Made by a program: the position numbers and the translations under genes. A model generated the notes under the pieces. It worked only from the letters and a program-made list of their open reading frames with translations. It had not been told where the DNA came from and ran no database searches. Below, piece after piece: positions 16,787-23,476 of a stretch of 23,662 bases of DNA (its first letter is position 1; every line of letters starts with the position of its first letter). Location: positions 1 to 23,662 of IMG/VR virus record IMGVR_UViG_3300031974_003462; one strand, given 5' to 3'. This DNA is from a virus.

Positions 16787-17379
16787 TAGATGATTACTCG
16801 ATATAAGTCAAGTACTCGTTTGATATGGTCAGGAAAATCAGTACTTGTTCTTAAGCCTGCAGAACCTTGGTTTTGTATAGTTGCTCCACCAAGTGTCATT
16901 CTCTGCTTGTGTTCATCTTTCAGATAGTATTTTACTAAATCGAAAAGCGCTAACTTAAGATCGGAAGGAGTTGCAGAATATCCTGCATTATATACAACTT
17001 CAATTGCTCCAAATCCTTTTTTAAAAGGTTTTCGATTACCATCTGAGTCTATTCTAAAAATAGAATCACTATTAGTATCAATATAATAATCAGTATTATT
17101 TGTAAGTGTAACGTATGCCGCACTCGGATTATCACGTTCTTTAACTGATGTTACCGAATTTAGTGGTGTTTCACTCATAACTACTACTGAAGTATAATTA
17201 TCAATAATATTAAATGTTTCTGTTTTTGTAGATGAATAAAAATCTATAAAACTTGTCCCACAATACTTTTTAGCAAGTTCAGAAACTTGTGGCACTAAAA
17301 TAGCAAGACGATCGTCATTGTTATCGCCTCTCATGCCTTCTGCGTCTTTATATTCTTGTACTGTTATTAAATCTGCCAT
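16786..17379 (-). CDS. Head-tail connector, HK97 gp6-like adaptor
   Basis: 197 residues. It starts with the connector-type helix MADLITVQEYKDAEG, then DDRLAILVPQVSELAKKYCG, a beta insert (SVTSVKERDNPSAAYVTLTN), the GAIEVVYNAGYSATPSDLKL element and a helix ending YYLKDEH. The Y-x-A-G-Y-x-x-x-P-x-D-L-K pattern is typical of gp6-like adaptors, which form a ring under the portal. It directly follows the capsid gene and its terminator. Directly before the ATG there is only a T-rich sequence (TTTTTTCAATT), with no Shine-Dalgarno, which is unusual among its neighbours. It ends in a TAATG overlap with the 557-residue gene. Confidence 0.83.
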   Translation of the reverse strand: MADLITVQEYKDAEGMRGDNNDDRLAILVPQVSELAKKYCGTSFIDFYSSTKTETFNIIDNYTSVVVMSETPLNSVTSVKERDNPSAAYVTLTNNTDYYIDTNSDSIFRIDSDGNRKPFKKGFGAIEVVYNAGYSATPSDLKLALFDLVKYYLKDEHKQRMTLGGATIQNQGSAGLRTSTDFPDHIKRVLDLYRVII

Positions 17380-17384
17380 AATTG

Positions 17385-17411
17385 AAAAAAGTGAGGGGAT
17401 AGGCTCCCCTC
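17385..17411 (-). terminator. Rho-independent terminator after the capsid gene
   Basis: On the coding strand, a perfect 7-bp stem GAGGGGA / TCCCCTC (17411-17405 with 17399-17393) around a 5-nt loop is followed after AC by six T residues (17390-17385). It begins 14 nt after the capsid stop and ends 5 nt before the connector start. Downstream head and tail genes have no obvious promoter here, so read-through is probably substantial. The effect would be a high ratio of capsid message to downstream messages. Confidence 0.85.
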
Positions 17412-17424
17412 TAGCCTTTAAGCA

Positions 17425-18903
17425 TTAAGTTGCTTTATATTGTAGTCCCCATACGGACGTAGCGTTTGCTATGATATCATCAAATCCAAGTCTTTGTGAA
17501 GCCACAAGTACTCTTCTTTGGTTCTGTACATCATAGTCAGATTCTATTGTAACACCTCTTAATCTTGGCATTACATAGTTTCTTGTATTAACTGCTAGTG
17601 CATAGAACTTCGAAACTGCTGGTGTTGCGAATTCGTCGACAAGTAATACTCTTGATCCGTATACTTGACCGATTTCACCGTTAAGTTTTGTTGCCATATC
17701 GCCAACTAAGTTAACGTCTGCGAACTCACCATCTTCTAGTAGATTGAAGTACTCTTGCTGGTTAACTAGATAGATAACGTCTGATGGATTAACACCATAT
17801 TTACCCATATTATTTCTAGCTGCTAATAAGTTTGCTGCTGTTAGAGATTCTGATGCAAATGCTGTTGCTGACTGAGTTTTGTACTCAGTTGCTGGTGATC
17901 CACCGTCTCCTGCTACTGCTTTAGCAACAAGACCGTTGAATGTAGCACCACTTGTACCATAAACACCGTCACCGTGGTTACCCACTAGAATAGCGTTTTC
18001 AATACCTCTTGCATGTGATCTCACCATGGACTCTCTTAGTAGAGGAAGTATTGGAATAATTGCATCTTCTTCTGTTTCGTTTCCTAGGAAAGAAGTTGAA
18101 ATCAACTTTTTGGTTGAAAGTGTTTTCTCTGTTAGATCAACACCACCATATGGTGAACCATAAGCATCACCTCTTTCTTCTAAGTTACCATGTGGTGATG
18201 AACCACTTGCTGCTTGGTTAGAAGTAAATTCTGCATAACCAGCATCTGGTAAAATAGGTAGGATCATATTAGCTGATGTCATTTCGATTTCTCTAAATAA
18301 CGGTGCTAATACTAGTTCATTTTGAATATCTCTTTCTACATTTGCAGATACGATTTGCTCAAAGTCTGCTGAAGATACTTGAACACCTGAATGTTCGTTC
18401 ACTTTTTGCATAATTGATTTTGTCATTTCTGTTTCATATCCTTTACCTGTTGCCAGACCTAAGAATTTTGTATCAAGGATTTCATTTTCAAAAGCTTTTT
18501 TCCAATCACCATTAGAACCTCTATCTGAGAAAACTCTCTTAGATTCTCTGATGTGTTGAATTTCTTCTGATTTTTCTTTTAACTCAGTTCTAAGTTCATT
18601 AACGATATTCTCAAGATTATCATTCTTTTCGCTAAATCTCTTTTCAACGTCAGTCATTAGCTGTTCTGCACCAGTCATAACTGATACTACAACTTCTTTC
18701 TGCTTTTCCTGTTCTGCTTCGATTTGTGCTTTTTGCTCAGCTTCTACTAGAGCAGCCTTTTCAGCAGCTTCCTTAGCTGCTTTCTCTTCAGCTGCTTTTG
18801 TTTCAGCTTGTTGCATTGCTAGTTTGGTAGCTGCTTTTTCAGCTACTTCTTTAGCAAAAGCATCAAGGTCAAAGCCCTCAGGAGCTTTCTTTTCTTCGCT
18901 CAT
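17425..18903 (-). CDS. Probable separately translated scaffold-capsid protein from an internal in-frame start
   Basis: M197 of the fusion (MSEEKKAPEGFDLDAFAKEV) is an ATG at 18903 with AAGGAG ending 7 nt upstream, a better ribosome site than that of the full-length start. The product would be 492 residues: coiled-coil scaffold then capsid, without protease. The protease ends before residue 160; the stretch 160-196 looks like a linker. A virion needs hundreds of capsid subunits but few proteases, so internal initiation gives a sensible ratio. Overlapping in-frame products of this kind are known for other phage head genes, such as lambda C and Nu3. Direct evidence would be an N-terminal peptide beginning at M197 or S198. 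Confidence 0.72.
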   Translation of the reverse strand: MSEEKKAPEGFDLDAFAKEVAEKAATKLAMQQAETKAAEEKAAKEAAEKAALVEAEQKAQIEAEQEKQKEVVVSVMTGAEQLMTDVEKRFSEKNDNLENIVNELRTELKEKSEEIQHIRESKRVFSDRGSNGDWKKAFENEILDTKFLGLATGKGYETEMTKSIMQKVNEHSGVQVSSADFEQIVSANVERDIQNELVLAPLFREIEMTSANMILPILPDAGYAEFTSNQAASGSSPHGNLEERGDAYGSPYGGVDLTEKTLSTKKLISTSFLGNETEEDAIIPILPLLRESMVRSHARGIENAILVGNHGDGVYGTSGATFNGLVAKAVAGDGGSPATEYKTQSATAFASESLTAANLLAARNNMGKYGVNPSDVIYLVNQQEYFNLLEDGEFADVNLVGDMATKLNGEIGQVYGSRVLLVDEFATPAVSKFYALAVNTRNYVMPRLRGVTIESDYDVQNQRRVLVASQRLGFDDIIANATSVWGLQYKAT

Positions 18904-19491
18904 GCGATTCTCCTTATTGTCGGCTTGCGCCACTTTAGACTGCCCAACGTCTTCAGTTATAACTGAATCTGCTGAGTTAGTCTTTATAAAAGATTCCTTA
19001 AACTCATTGTATGCGTCCATACTATCAAAACTTTTTGCTAATGAAAAAGTTGCTCCTTGGTTACAAGGAACTGATACTACAGAAACTTCAAAAAGTTCAG
19101 CATCTTTGATTCTTAATCCACCAGTGTCAGGAATGTGATCTGCATCTTTTACACGAAAACCTACAGAAAATGCTCCTAGAACACCGTCTTTAATTAAATC
19201 TGTGATTTCACCAGCTGCTTTTGATATTTTCGCTGTGAATTCAAGTCCATTTTCAACTGTCTTAACACCTGTTGCTCGACCAATTGGTTTGTCATAGTTA
19301 TGGTTGTAAAGAACAATAGGATTAGTTAAATAGTTATCTACTCCTCCTTTTGTCCATGCTTCCACTTCAATTACATCACCTGCTCTGTCTTGAGCATTTG
19401 TGCTAGCCAGTCCTTTTATTTCTACACTTCCATCTGCTTGTTCGCCAAGTGACTTAAATGTATTAGTCCAATGAAAAATTTTATTACTCAT
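17425..19491 (-). CDS. Prohead protease fused to scaffold domain and HK97-fold major capsid protein
   Basis: 688 residues with three parts. Residues 1-155 are an HK97-type (S78/U35) prohead protease: H64 in NPIVLYNHNYDKPIG, S109 in LGAFSVGFRV, and an acidic E135 in the AELFEVSVVSVPCN strand are the likely active-site residues. Residues about 197-315 are an Ala/Glu/Lys-rich coiled coil (EEKAAKEAAEKAALVEAEQK), the scaffold or delta-domain type. Residues about 316-688 look like an HK97-fold capsid, from the SDRGSNGDWKKAFENEIL stretch through LPLLRESMVRSHARGIENAI to the end LQYKAT. Fusion makes protease and capsid one polypeptide, but an internal start with a strong ribosome site can also make capsid alone. 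The start at 19491 lies inside the preceding 82-residue gene (8-bp overlap). Self-processing between scaffold and capsid is inferred from HK97. Confidence 0.93.
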   Translation of the reverse strand: MSNKIFHWTNTFKSLGEQADGSVEIKGLASTNAQDRAGDVIEVEAWTKGGVDNYLTNPIVLYNHNYDKPIGRATGVKTVENGLEFTAKISKAAGEITDLIKDGVLGAFSVGFRVKDADHIPDTGGLRIKDAELFEVSVVSVPCNQGATFSLAKSFDSMDAYNEFKESFIKTNSADSVITEDVGQSKVAQADNKENRMSEEKKAPEGFDLDAFAKEVAEKAATKLAMQQAETKAAEEKAAKEAAEKAALVEAEQKAQIEAEQEKQKEVVVSVMTGAEQLMTDVEKRFSEKNDNLENIVNELRTELKEKSEEIQHIRESKRVFSDRGSNGDWKKAFENEILDTKFLGLATGKGYETEMTKSIMQKVNEHSGVQVSSADFEQIVSANVERDIQNELVLAPLFREIEMTSANMILPILPDAGYAEFTSNQAASGSSPHGNLEERGDAYGSPYGGVDLTEKTLSTKKLISTSFLGNETEEDAIIPILPLLRESMVRSHARGIENAILVGNHGDGVYGTSGATFNGLVAKAVAGDGGSPATEYKTQSATAFASESLTAANLLAARNNMGKYGVNPSDVIYLVNQQEYFNLLEDGEFADVNLVGDMATKLNGEIGQVYGSRVLLVDEFATPAVSKFYALAVNTRNYVMPRLRGVTIESDYDVQNQRRVLVASQRLGFDDIIANATSVWGLQYKAT
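18904..18915 (-). promoter_or_regulatory. Internal Shine-Dalgarno site for the capsid start
   Basis: The coding strand reads AAGGAG (18915-18910), AATCGC, then ATG (18903). A full AAGGAG at 6-nt spacing in the middle of an otherwise open frame is unlikely to be required by the protein (it encodes K-E-N), and it lies exactly between the protease and scaffold domains. Confidence 0.8.
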
Positions 19492-19732
19492 CGTTTTTGT
19501 CCTCTACTTTTTTAACAGATTTTACTGGTTTTGGTTTTTCAACAACTTTACCAATATCTGGATAATATCTTTTTACAAATAATTCCATTCTGCTCCATGA
19601 GTTGAAAACTCTTTTTATAATGAGTGCTCTCATTGGCTTATCTTCTTCACTATTATATTCAGGTATACTTAATATTTTACCTTTTTTGGTAAAATATTCT
19701 CCTAATTTGTGAATTGTTGCCATTTTCCTCAT
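19484..19732 (-). CDS. Unrecognised 82-residue basic protein between portal and protease-capsid
   Basis: 82 residues and no recognised domain. It has a mixed N-terminal part (TIHKLGEYFTKKGKILSIPE), a basic helix-like centre (ALIIKRVFNSWSRMELFVKR) and a Lys/Val/Pro tail (VVEKPKPVKSVKKVEDK). The first ATG overlaps the portal stop (ATGA); a second ATG lies 9 nt further in, so the protein may begin MATIHKLG. The gene overlaps the protease start by 8 bp. The coupling and placement suggest a small head-assembly factor, but function is unknown. Confidence 0.75.
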   Translation of the reverse strand: MRKMATIHKLGEYFTKKGKILSIPEYNSEEDKPMRALIIKRVFNSWSRMELFVKRYYPDIGKVVEKPKPVKSVKKVEDKNDE

Positions 19733-20940
19733 ATTTCTTCCTCATTTTCTGTTGGCCTACCACCCTCGATTGGGTTAGCGGCACTACCTGCGATATTTGC
19801 AGGAATTCTTGGTGTATCAAATCCTTCCACTGCTTCAAGATTTAATTTCTCCCTTGCTTCGTTAGGTGTCATAATACCTGTATTGACCAAAGAAGCAAAA
19901 TATGCTGCTTGATCTTTTAATTCTGGTTGTAGTGATGGAACATTTGTTACATCTTCTACAAGTCTAAAACCGAAAAATCTTTCAAAAGATTTCATTACTT
20001 TCTTTACTATTGGTAGTATTGTTTCTAAGTAATACATTCTTTGATTTGGTCTTATATTGGCATTATTACCGCTATCCATAAGAATAGGCGGAACTCCTAA
20101 TGCTTCAAGAATAATTCTTTCGTTTGACTTAATTGCCTCTTGAAAGTCTAATTCTTTAAAATTAACTTCTGTCAAATTATCGACTTCAAGTCCACCATCT
20201 AAAAATAGTGGTCTTCTACCACCAGTGTTTGGATTGTATCTAGCAACCCAAGCCTGCAACATTCTTTCTTTAATTTTTTCAGAAAGAGTGTTAGGTGACT
20301 TTAGTACCAATCCTGGTACTGCTCCATTTTTGAAAAAGTTATCCTGAAAATTTCTCATATTTACAAGTAACTGCATTGTTCGATGTGCTGGTTTTAGTCT
20401 TGGCACACCTCTATAAATGGAGTGAAAACTGTTCTCTTTTATATGTATAATTTCGTTTACTGAGTAGTCAATAGAATTGTCAAAAGAATATCTGCTTACA
20501 TAAGTATCTTCATCAGTTTCTATTGTTACTTTATCAGCAGGTAGATGATACATATGCATACCATCAAAATAAATAAAAATATTTCCATCAATAAGTAAAT
20601 CTGTGATTAAATTTCTTTTAAATGTACTAATATCTTGAAATGGGTTTGGTTCTTTATTTAAAAGTAAATCTACACGTGTTTTTCTTACATTTTTAAATAC
20701 AGGTGTCATTCCACCTATTTGATCTTGAACTAGAAAAGGAATATCAGAGCAATCATCAACAATCATATTTACTGCTCTGTTTACTACTTCTAACTGCTCG
20801 TATGCATTTTTATAGCTCGTGATATTCTCACGACTATCTACTGTAAGTCCTTCATTTCTAGAAATTACATATTGTGAAGGATTTAGTTTCTCTTCATCTG
20901 ATTGAGTACGTCTACCCAATATAAAATCATACCATGCCAT
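19729..20940 (-). CDS. Portal protein, HK97 family
   Basis: 403 residues, typical of HK97-type portals. Recognisable parts: MAWYDFILGRR start; QLEVVNRAVNMIVDDCSDIP (about 49-68), the early helix common to the family; NLITDLLIDGNIFIYFDG (about 110-127); HIKENSFHSIYRGVPRLKPA; FKNGAVPGLVLKSPNTLS; FQEAIKSNERIILEALGVPP; and a C-terminal GIMTPNEAREKLNLE segment. The dodecameric portal forms the DNA channel at one capsid vertex and binds terminase during packaging. It starts 14 bp inside the end of the HNH gene and ends in an ATGA overlap with the 82-residue gene. No C-terminal fusion is seen. Confidence 0.94.
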   Translation of the reverse strand: MAWYDFILGRRTQSDEEKLNPSQYVISRNEGLTVDSRENITSYKNAYEQLEVVNRAVNMIVDDCSDIPFLVQDQIGGMTPVFKNVRKTRVDLLLNKEPNPFQDISTFKRNLITDLLIDGNIFIYFDGMHMYHLPADKVTIETDEDTYVSRYSFDNSIDYSVNEIIHIKENSFHSIYRGVPRLKPAHRTMQLLVNMRNFQDNFFKNGAVPGLVLKSPNTLSEKIKERMLQAWVARYNPNTGGRRPLFLDGGLEVDNLTEVNFKELDFQEAIKSNERIILEALGVPPILMDSGNNANIRPNQRMYYLETILPIVKKVMKSFERFFGFRLVEDVTNVPSLQPELKDQAAYFASLVNTGIMTPNEAREKLNLEAVEGFDTPRIPANIAGSAANPIEGGRPTENEEEI

Positions 20941-21298
20941 GTTTATCTCTTTGTATTTCTACCCATCTTTGCTGTTTTTCAGCAGTTATTAATTTTGGTC
21001 GTTTGCCATAGATTGAATGTAATCTTAAATGATGTTTATGGCAAAGTGTCACTGTTTTAGTGTATATTTGTTCTTTGTACTCATTTATAAATGATTCTCG
21101 TAAACTTAGTATGCTTTCTTCGTCATTAATTTCTAATTTGTTATCTGCTATCCATTTTTCAAGTAGTTCTGTAAGTCCGTAGTAATGATGAAAATCTAAT
21201 TCATCAGTAGAACCACAAATGTAACAGGCAGCTTCTTTTTTATACGCGGATTTTGCTTTATCTCTTACGTATTTTACTAAGTCTCTCTTAAGTGTCAT
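20927..21298 (-). CDS. HNH endonuclease next to terminase
   Basis: 123 residues. It has a zinc-site pattern C25-x-x-C28 (ACYICGS) with C86 and H89/H90 (TLCHKHHLRLH), and the HNH core at H37-H38 (LDFHHYYGLTELLEKW). The ending (KQQRWVEIQRDKHG) is shared by small HNH proteins often seen in marine phages. HNH proteins beside terminase genes in cos-type siphoviruses, such as HK97 gp74, stimulate terminase cutting; that role is plausible here. Its position between terminase and portal, with the portal start inside its end, argues for a fixed packaging component rather than a recent homing insert, though a homing origin cannot be excluded. A near-consensus promoter lies just upstream; no clear Shine-Dalgarno precedes the ATG. 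Confidence 0.88.
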   Translation of the reverse strand: MTLKRDLVKYVRDKAKSAYKKEAACYICGSTDELDFHHYYGLTELLEKWIADNKLEINDEESILSLRESFINEYKEQIYTKTVTLCHKHHLRLHSIYGKRPKLITAEKQQRWVEIQRDKHGMV

Positions 21299-21316
21299 TT
21301 CTATTCTATGTTTCTA

Positions 21317-21345
21317 ATTGTAACAGAAGTTGGAGATAAAGTCAA
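21317..21345 (-). promoter_or_regulatory. Sigma70-type promoter driving the head gene block
   Basis: The coding strand reads TTGACT (21345-21340), a 17-nt spacer, then TACAAT (21322-21317). Each box differs from consensus by one base and the spacing is ideal. The expected start of transcription is near 21310, about 12 nt before the HNH start. It sits in the only sizeable gap (69 bp) of the right half of the window. Since HNH, portal and later genes overlap, it probably drives the whole head and tail block. Confidence 0.75.
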
Positions 21346-21367
21346 GCATTATTTTTTCTAGGTCTCA

Positions 21368-22666
21368 TTAAAACGTAGTCATGCTAGTCTCAAATGAATA
21401 TAGAGCATATCTGAGTGCGTCCGCCATGTGTGAGGCAGAATTGTGTTTTGGTTTTTCTTTAAGTAAGTTCGGATTTGGGTCCCATTGATACTGGTCTAAT
21501 GCCATTAAAGATTCTACACATTTTGCATCGACTATTAATCGATCATTATCTACTATGCCGCCAACATGCCCAATGCCATCAAGAACTGACTTTTTAGCAT
21601 TGAGAGTACTAATCTCATAGTTCTGAGCAAAGTCATATCTAGTTTGCTGAGCTGCTGAATCAATATAAATATAATCTATATCCCACTTATCAATAAGTTT
21701 TCGTATTTCTTCTGCATGTTGTTCAGTAGTTCTTTCACTATCTAAATATTCATCTAGTAAGTAGTATTTCTCCTCTTCCCAGCTATATCCAATAACACAG
21801 AACGCTGTTGGGTCTTTATACCCAACGTCCATTCCTGCAAATATATCCATTTTTCTTATTTCGAGTTCTGATAAGTCTTCAACACATTTTTCATGGTTAA
21901 ATGCCCACACCTGACCTTCAAACACATTGAAGTCTGCCATGTACTCTTGATTAAATTCTGCTTCCGACATAGTCTTTTTTGCTTCTGCTATGTCACTTTC
22001 AGAAAGTCGTGGGTTTTCGTGATAGGTCGCACGAATAGATGCCCACTCTGGATATTCACTACTAAATCCTCGATGCCAAAACTCAGCAAACCAATTATTT
22101 CTACCACGAGGAGTAGATATAAAAAGTGCTTTTGAGTTTTCTTTATCAAGTGTTGGACGTAAAGCAACGTTGAAAGCATCTTTACCATCTACAAGAGCTG
22201 CTTCATCAAATATGATGAGATCATAAGATCGACCCACCACTGAGTCAACTTGGTTAACCGATCCCATACGAATTGTAGAATTATTTGAAAGTTCGATAAC
22301 TTTATCTTTTGCATTATCTCTTATTACTTCTAGATCAAAATGTTTAATTAGTTGTCTTTGCAAATCAAATGAGATTTGTGATAGTGAATAGTTTGGTGAC
22401 ATCAATAATATATGGGAGTTTGGCACTAGAGATACCAACTGCCCAAGTATATTTGCGATGTAGGTTTTGCCTTGTCGTCTTGAGACAGCGGCACATACAA
22501 AACGATATTTAGGATTATTCAATCCATTTATAATACCAGTTTGTGAGGTGTTAGGTTCGATACCCAATAGGTCTAGATAACCTTCAATTGGGAGTTTGAT
22601 AAATCGTGATTCATCAAATTCCATTAGTGAGTCGGATAATATATCCTTTCTTGAAATGTCTATCAT
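21368..22666 (-). CDS. terL: Terminase large subunit
   Basis: 432 residues with both expected domains. ATPase: Walker A variant VSRRQGKT (61-68), Walker B YDLIIFDEAA (148-157, with D154 and E155), and coupling motif LFISTPRG (181-188). Nuclease: the three acidic positions D280 (IFAGMDVGYKDP), D336 (YIYIDSAAQQ) and D416 (SASHMADALRYALYSF), expected to bind two metal ions. The enzyme pumps DNA through the portal and cuts it into unit lengths. The start overlaps the stop of the 73-residue gene by one base (TAATG) with no Shine-Dalgarno, suggesting coupling. It looks complete, though slightly short for the family. Whether packaging is cos or headful cannot be read here; an adjacent HNH gene leans towards cos. 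Confidence 0.96.
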   Translation of the reverse strand: MIDISRKDILSDSLMEFDESRFIKLPIEGYLDLLGIEPNTSQTGIINGLNNPKYRFVCAAVSRRQGKTYIANILGQLVSLVPNSHILLMSPNYSLSQISFDLQRQLIKHFDLEVIRDNAKDKVIELSNNSTIRMGSVNQVDSVVGRSYDLIIFDEAALVDGKDAFNVALRPTLDKENSKALFISTPRGRNNWFAEFWHRGFSSEYPEWASIRATYHENPRLSESDIAEAKKTMSEAEFNQEYMADFNVFEGQVWAFNHEKCVEDLSELEIRKMDIFAGMDVGYKDPTAFCVIGYSWEEEKYYLLDEYLDSERTTEQHAEEIRKLIDKWDIDYIYIDSAAQQTRYDFAQNYEISTLNAKKSVLDGIGHVGGIVDNDRLIVDAKCVESLMALDQYQWDPNPNLLKEKPKHNSASHMADALRYALYSFETSMTTF

Positions 22667-22887
22667 TAGTGTATTGTTACGTTTTCAAATAGTTCAGTGT
22701 CAGGTTCGTTTAACATCTCTTTATCTTCACATATTCCATGCAAATATATGAAGCCTGCGCATAAATCCTGCAATTCTTGTTCTCTTTTATTAAGTTCTTC
22801 TTTTTTAGTTAAATGTTTTAATATTCTTTCACTTGTGTTTAAAAGTGTATCAATCCAAATATCTCTAGTATTCTTTTGATAATCCAT
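22666..22887 (-). CDS. 73-residue helical protein in the usual small-terminase position
   Basis: 73 residues, mostly helical, with a charged central stretch (RILKHLTKKEELNKREQELQ) that could form a short coiled coil, and two cysteines. It has a good ribosome site (AAGGAG) and starts at the stop of the upstream basic-protein gene. Directly upstream of terL is where the small terminase subunit normally lies, but this protein is less than half the usual size of TerS, and no DNA-binding helix-turn-helix is obvious. It may be a minimal or divergent TerS, or an unrelated packaging factor. Function is not established. Confidence 0.72.
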   Translation of the reverse strand: MDYQKNTRDIWIDTLLNTSERILKHLTKKEELNKREQELQDLCAGFIYLHGICEDKEMLNEPDTELFENVTIH

Positions 22888-23231
22888 TAACTTCTCCTTC
22901 TTTTAAGACCTCTAGTAAATTTTTGTGACTTAGGAGGCAATTTTTTAGAACCTCCTTTTCCTGCCCACAAAAATTTATTTGCCCAGTATGCTGGTGAAGA
23001 TTTTCCTCTAGCAATGTTCTTAGCATGTCTTGCTTTAAAACTTCTTCTGGCTTCAGGACTATAATTATGTCCCATGCCTTGTGCACCAAAGCGGATTATC
23101 TTAACTTTTCCTCCAACTCTTGTTGCAACGATAGCTTTTTTAGTACGATGCTTTGGAGTCATCTTTGGTTTGTTTAAACGAGTTAATCCTGCTTTACGCA
23201 GTTTTGCTCTTTCCGCTTTTGATAGTGCCAT
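22887..23231 (-). CDS. 114-residue very basic protein of a marine-phage family of unknown function
   Basis: 114 residues, about a third Lys or Arg. It has a basic N-terminal helix (LSKAERAKLRKAGLTRLNKP), a KMTPKHRTKKAIVATRVGGK stretch, a KIIRFGAQGMG strand, a basic helix (SFKARHAKNIARGKSS) and the closing AYWANKFLW. I recall this pattern as a widespread small phage protein (I believe DUF6321, not checked). It has a good AGGAG ribosome site and TAATG-type junctions on both sides. The charge suggests binding to nucleic acid or an acidic partner, perhaps in DNA packaging; that is inference. Confidence 0.85.
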   Translation of the reverse strand: MALSKAERAKLRKAGLTRLNKPKMTPKHRTKKAIVATRVGGKVKIIRFGAQGMGHNYSPEARRSFKARHAKNIARGKSSPAYWANKFLWAGKGGSKKLPPKSQKFTRGLKRRRS

Positions 23232-23476
23232 TATCTTCTCCTACGACTCCTTTTTACAGGTCTAGGGTTTAGTGTTTTACCGTATCTAGGTCCAATAGCT
23301 TTTGCTCCAGTTGGTGCATATCTAGCTGCTTCGAATCCTACCATATTTTTTGTATTTACTGGAACTCCTGCAGCATTATTCATATCTCTAGTAACACCTC
23401 TTTTTAATTTATGTTTTCTTAATTTTGAAGTGTTATGAATACTTGGGCCTACTAAAAATCCGCCTTGTCTAGCCAT
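23231..23476 (-). CDS. 81-residue basic protein, unknown function
   Basis: 81 residues, rich in Arg, Lys and Gly, ending in a run of arginines (PRPVKRSRRRR). It starts MARQGGFLVGPSIHNTSKLR; no recognised domain, no signal peptide and little hydrophobic content. It has an AGAGG ribosome site, its first codons overlap the end of the preceding gene (8 bp), and its stop overlaps the next start, so it belongs to the small basic cluster upstream of terminase. The arginine-rich tail resembles nucleic-acid-binding tails, but no structure or partner can be assigned. Confidence 0.8.
   Translation of the reverse strand: MARQGGFLVGPSIHNTSKLRKHKLKRGVTRDMNNAAGVPVNTKNMVGFEAARYAPTGAKAIGPRYGKTLNPRPVKRSRRRR

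Noticed and set aside
18824-19138. Plus-strand 104-codon frame opposite the protease-capsid fusion
   Set aside because: It is antisense to the protease and coiled-coil coding region and has no recognisable protein features.
22865-23089. Minus-strand 74-codon frame overlapping the 114-residue basic protein
   Set aside because: It is in another frame of a better-supported gene that has a good ribosome site, a family-like sequence and proper junctions. The minus-strand frames 21988-22188 (inside terL) and 2227-2451 (inside the gpJ-like gene) are rejected for the same reason.
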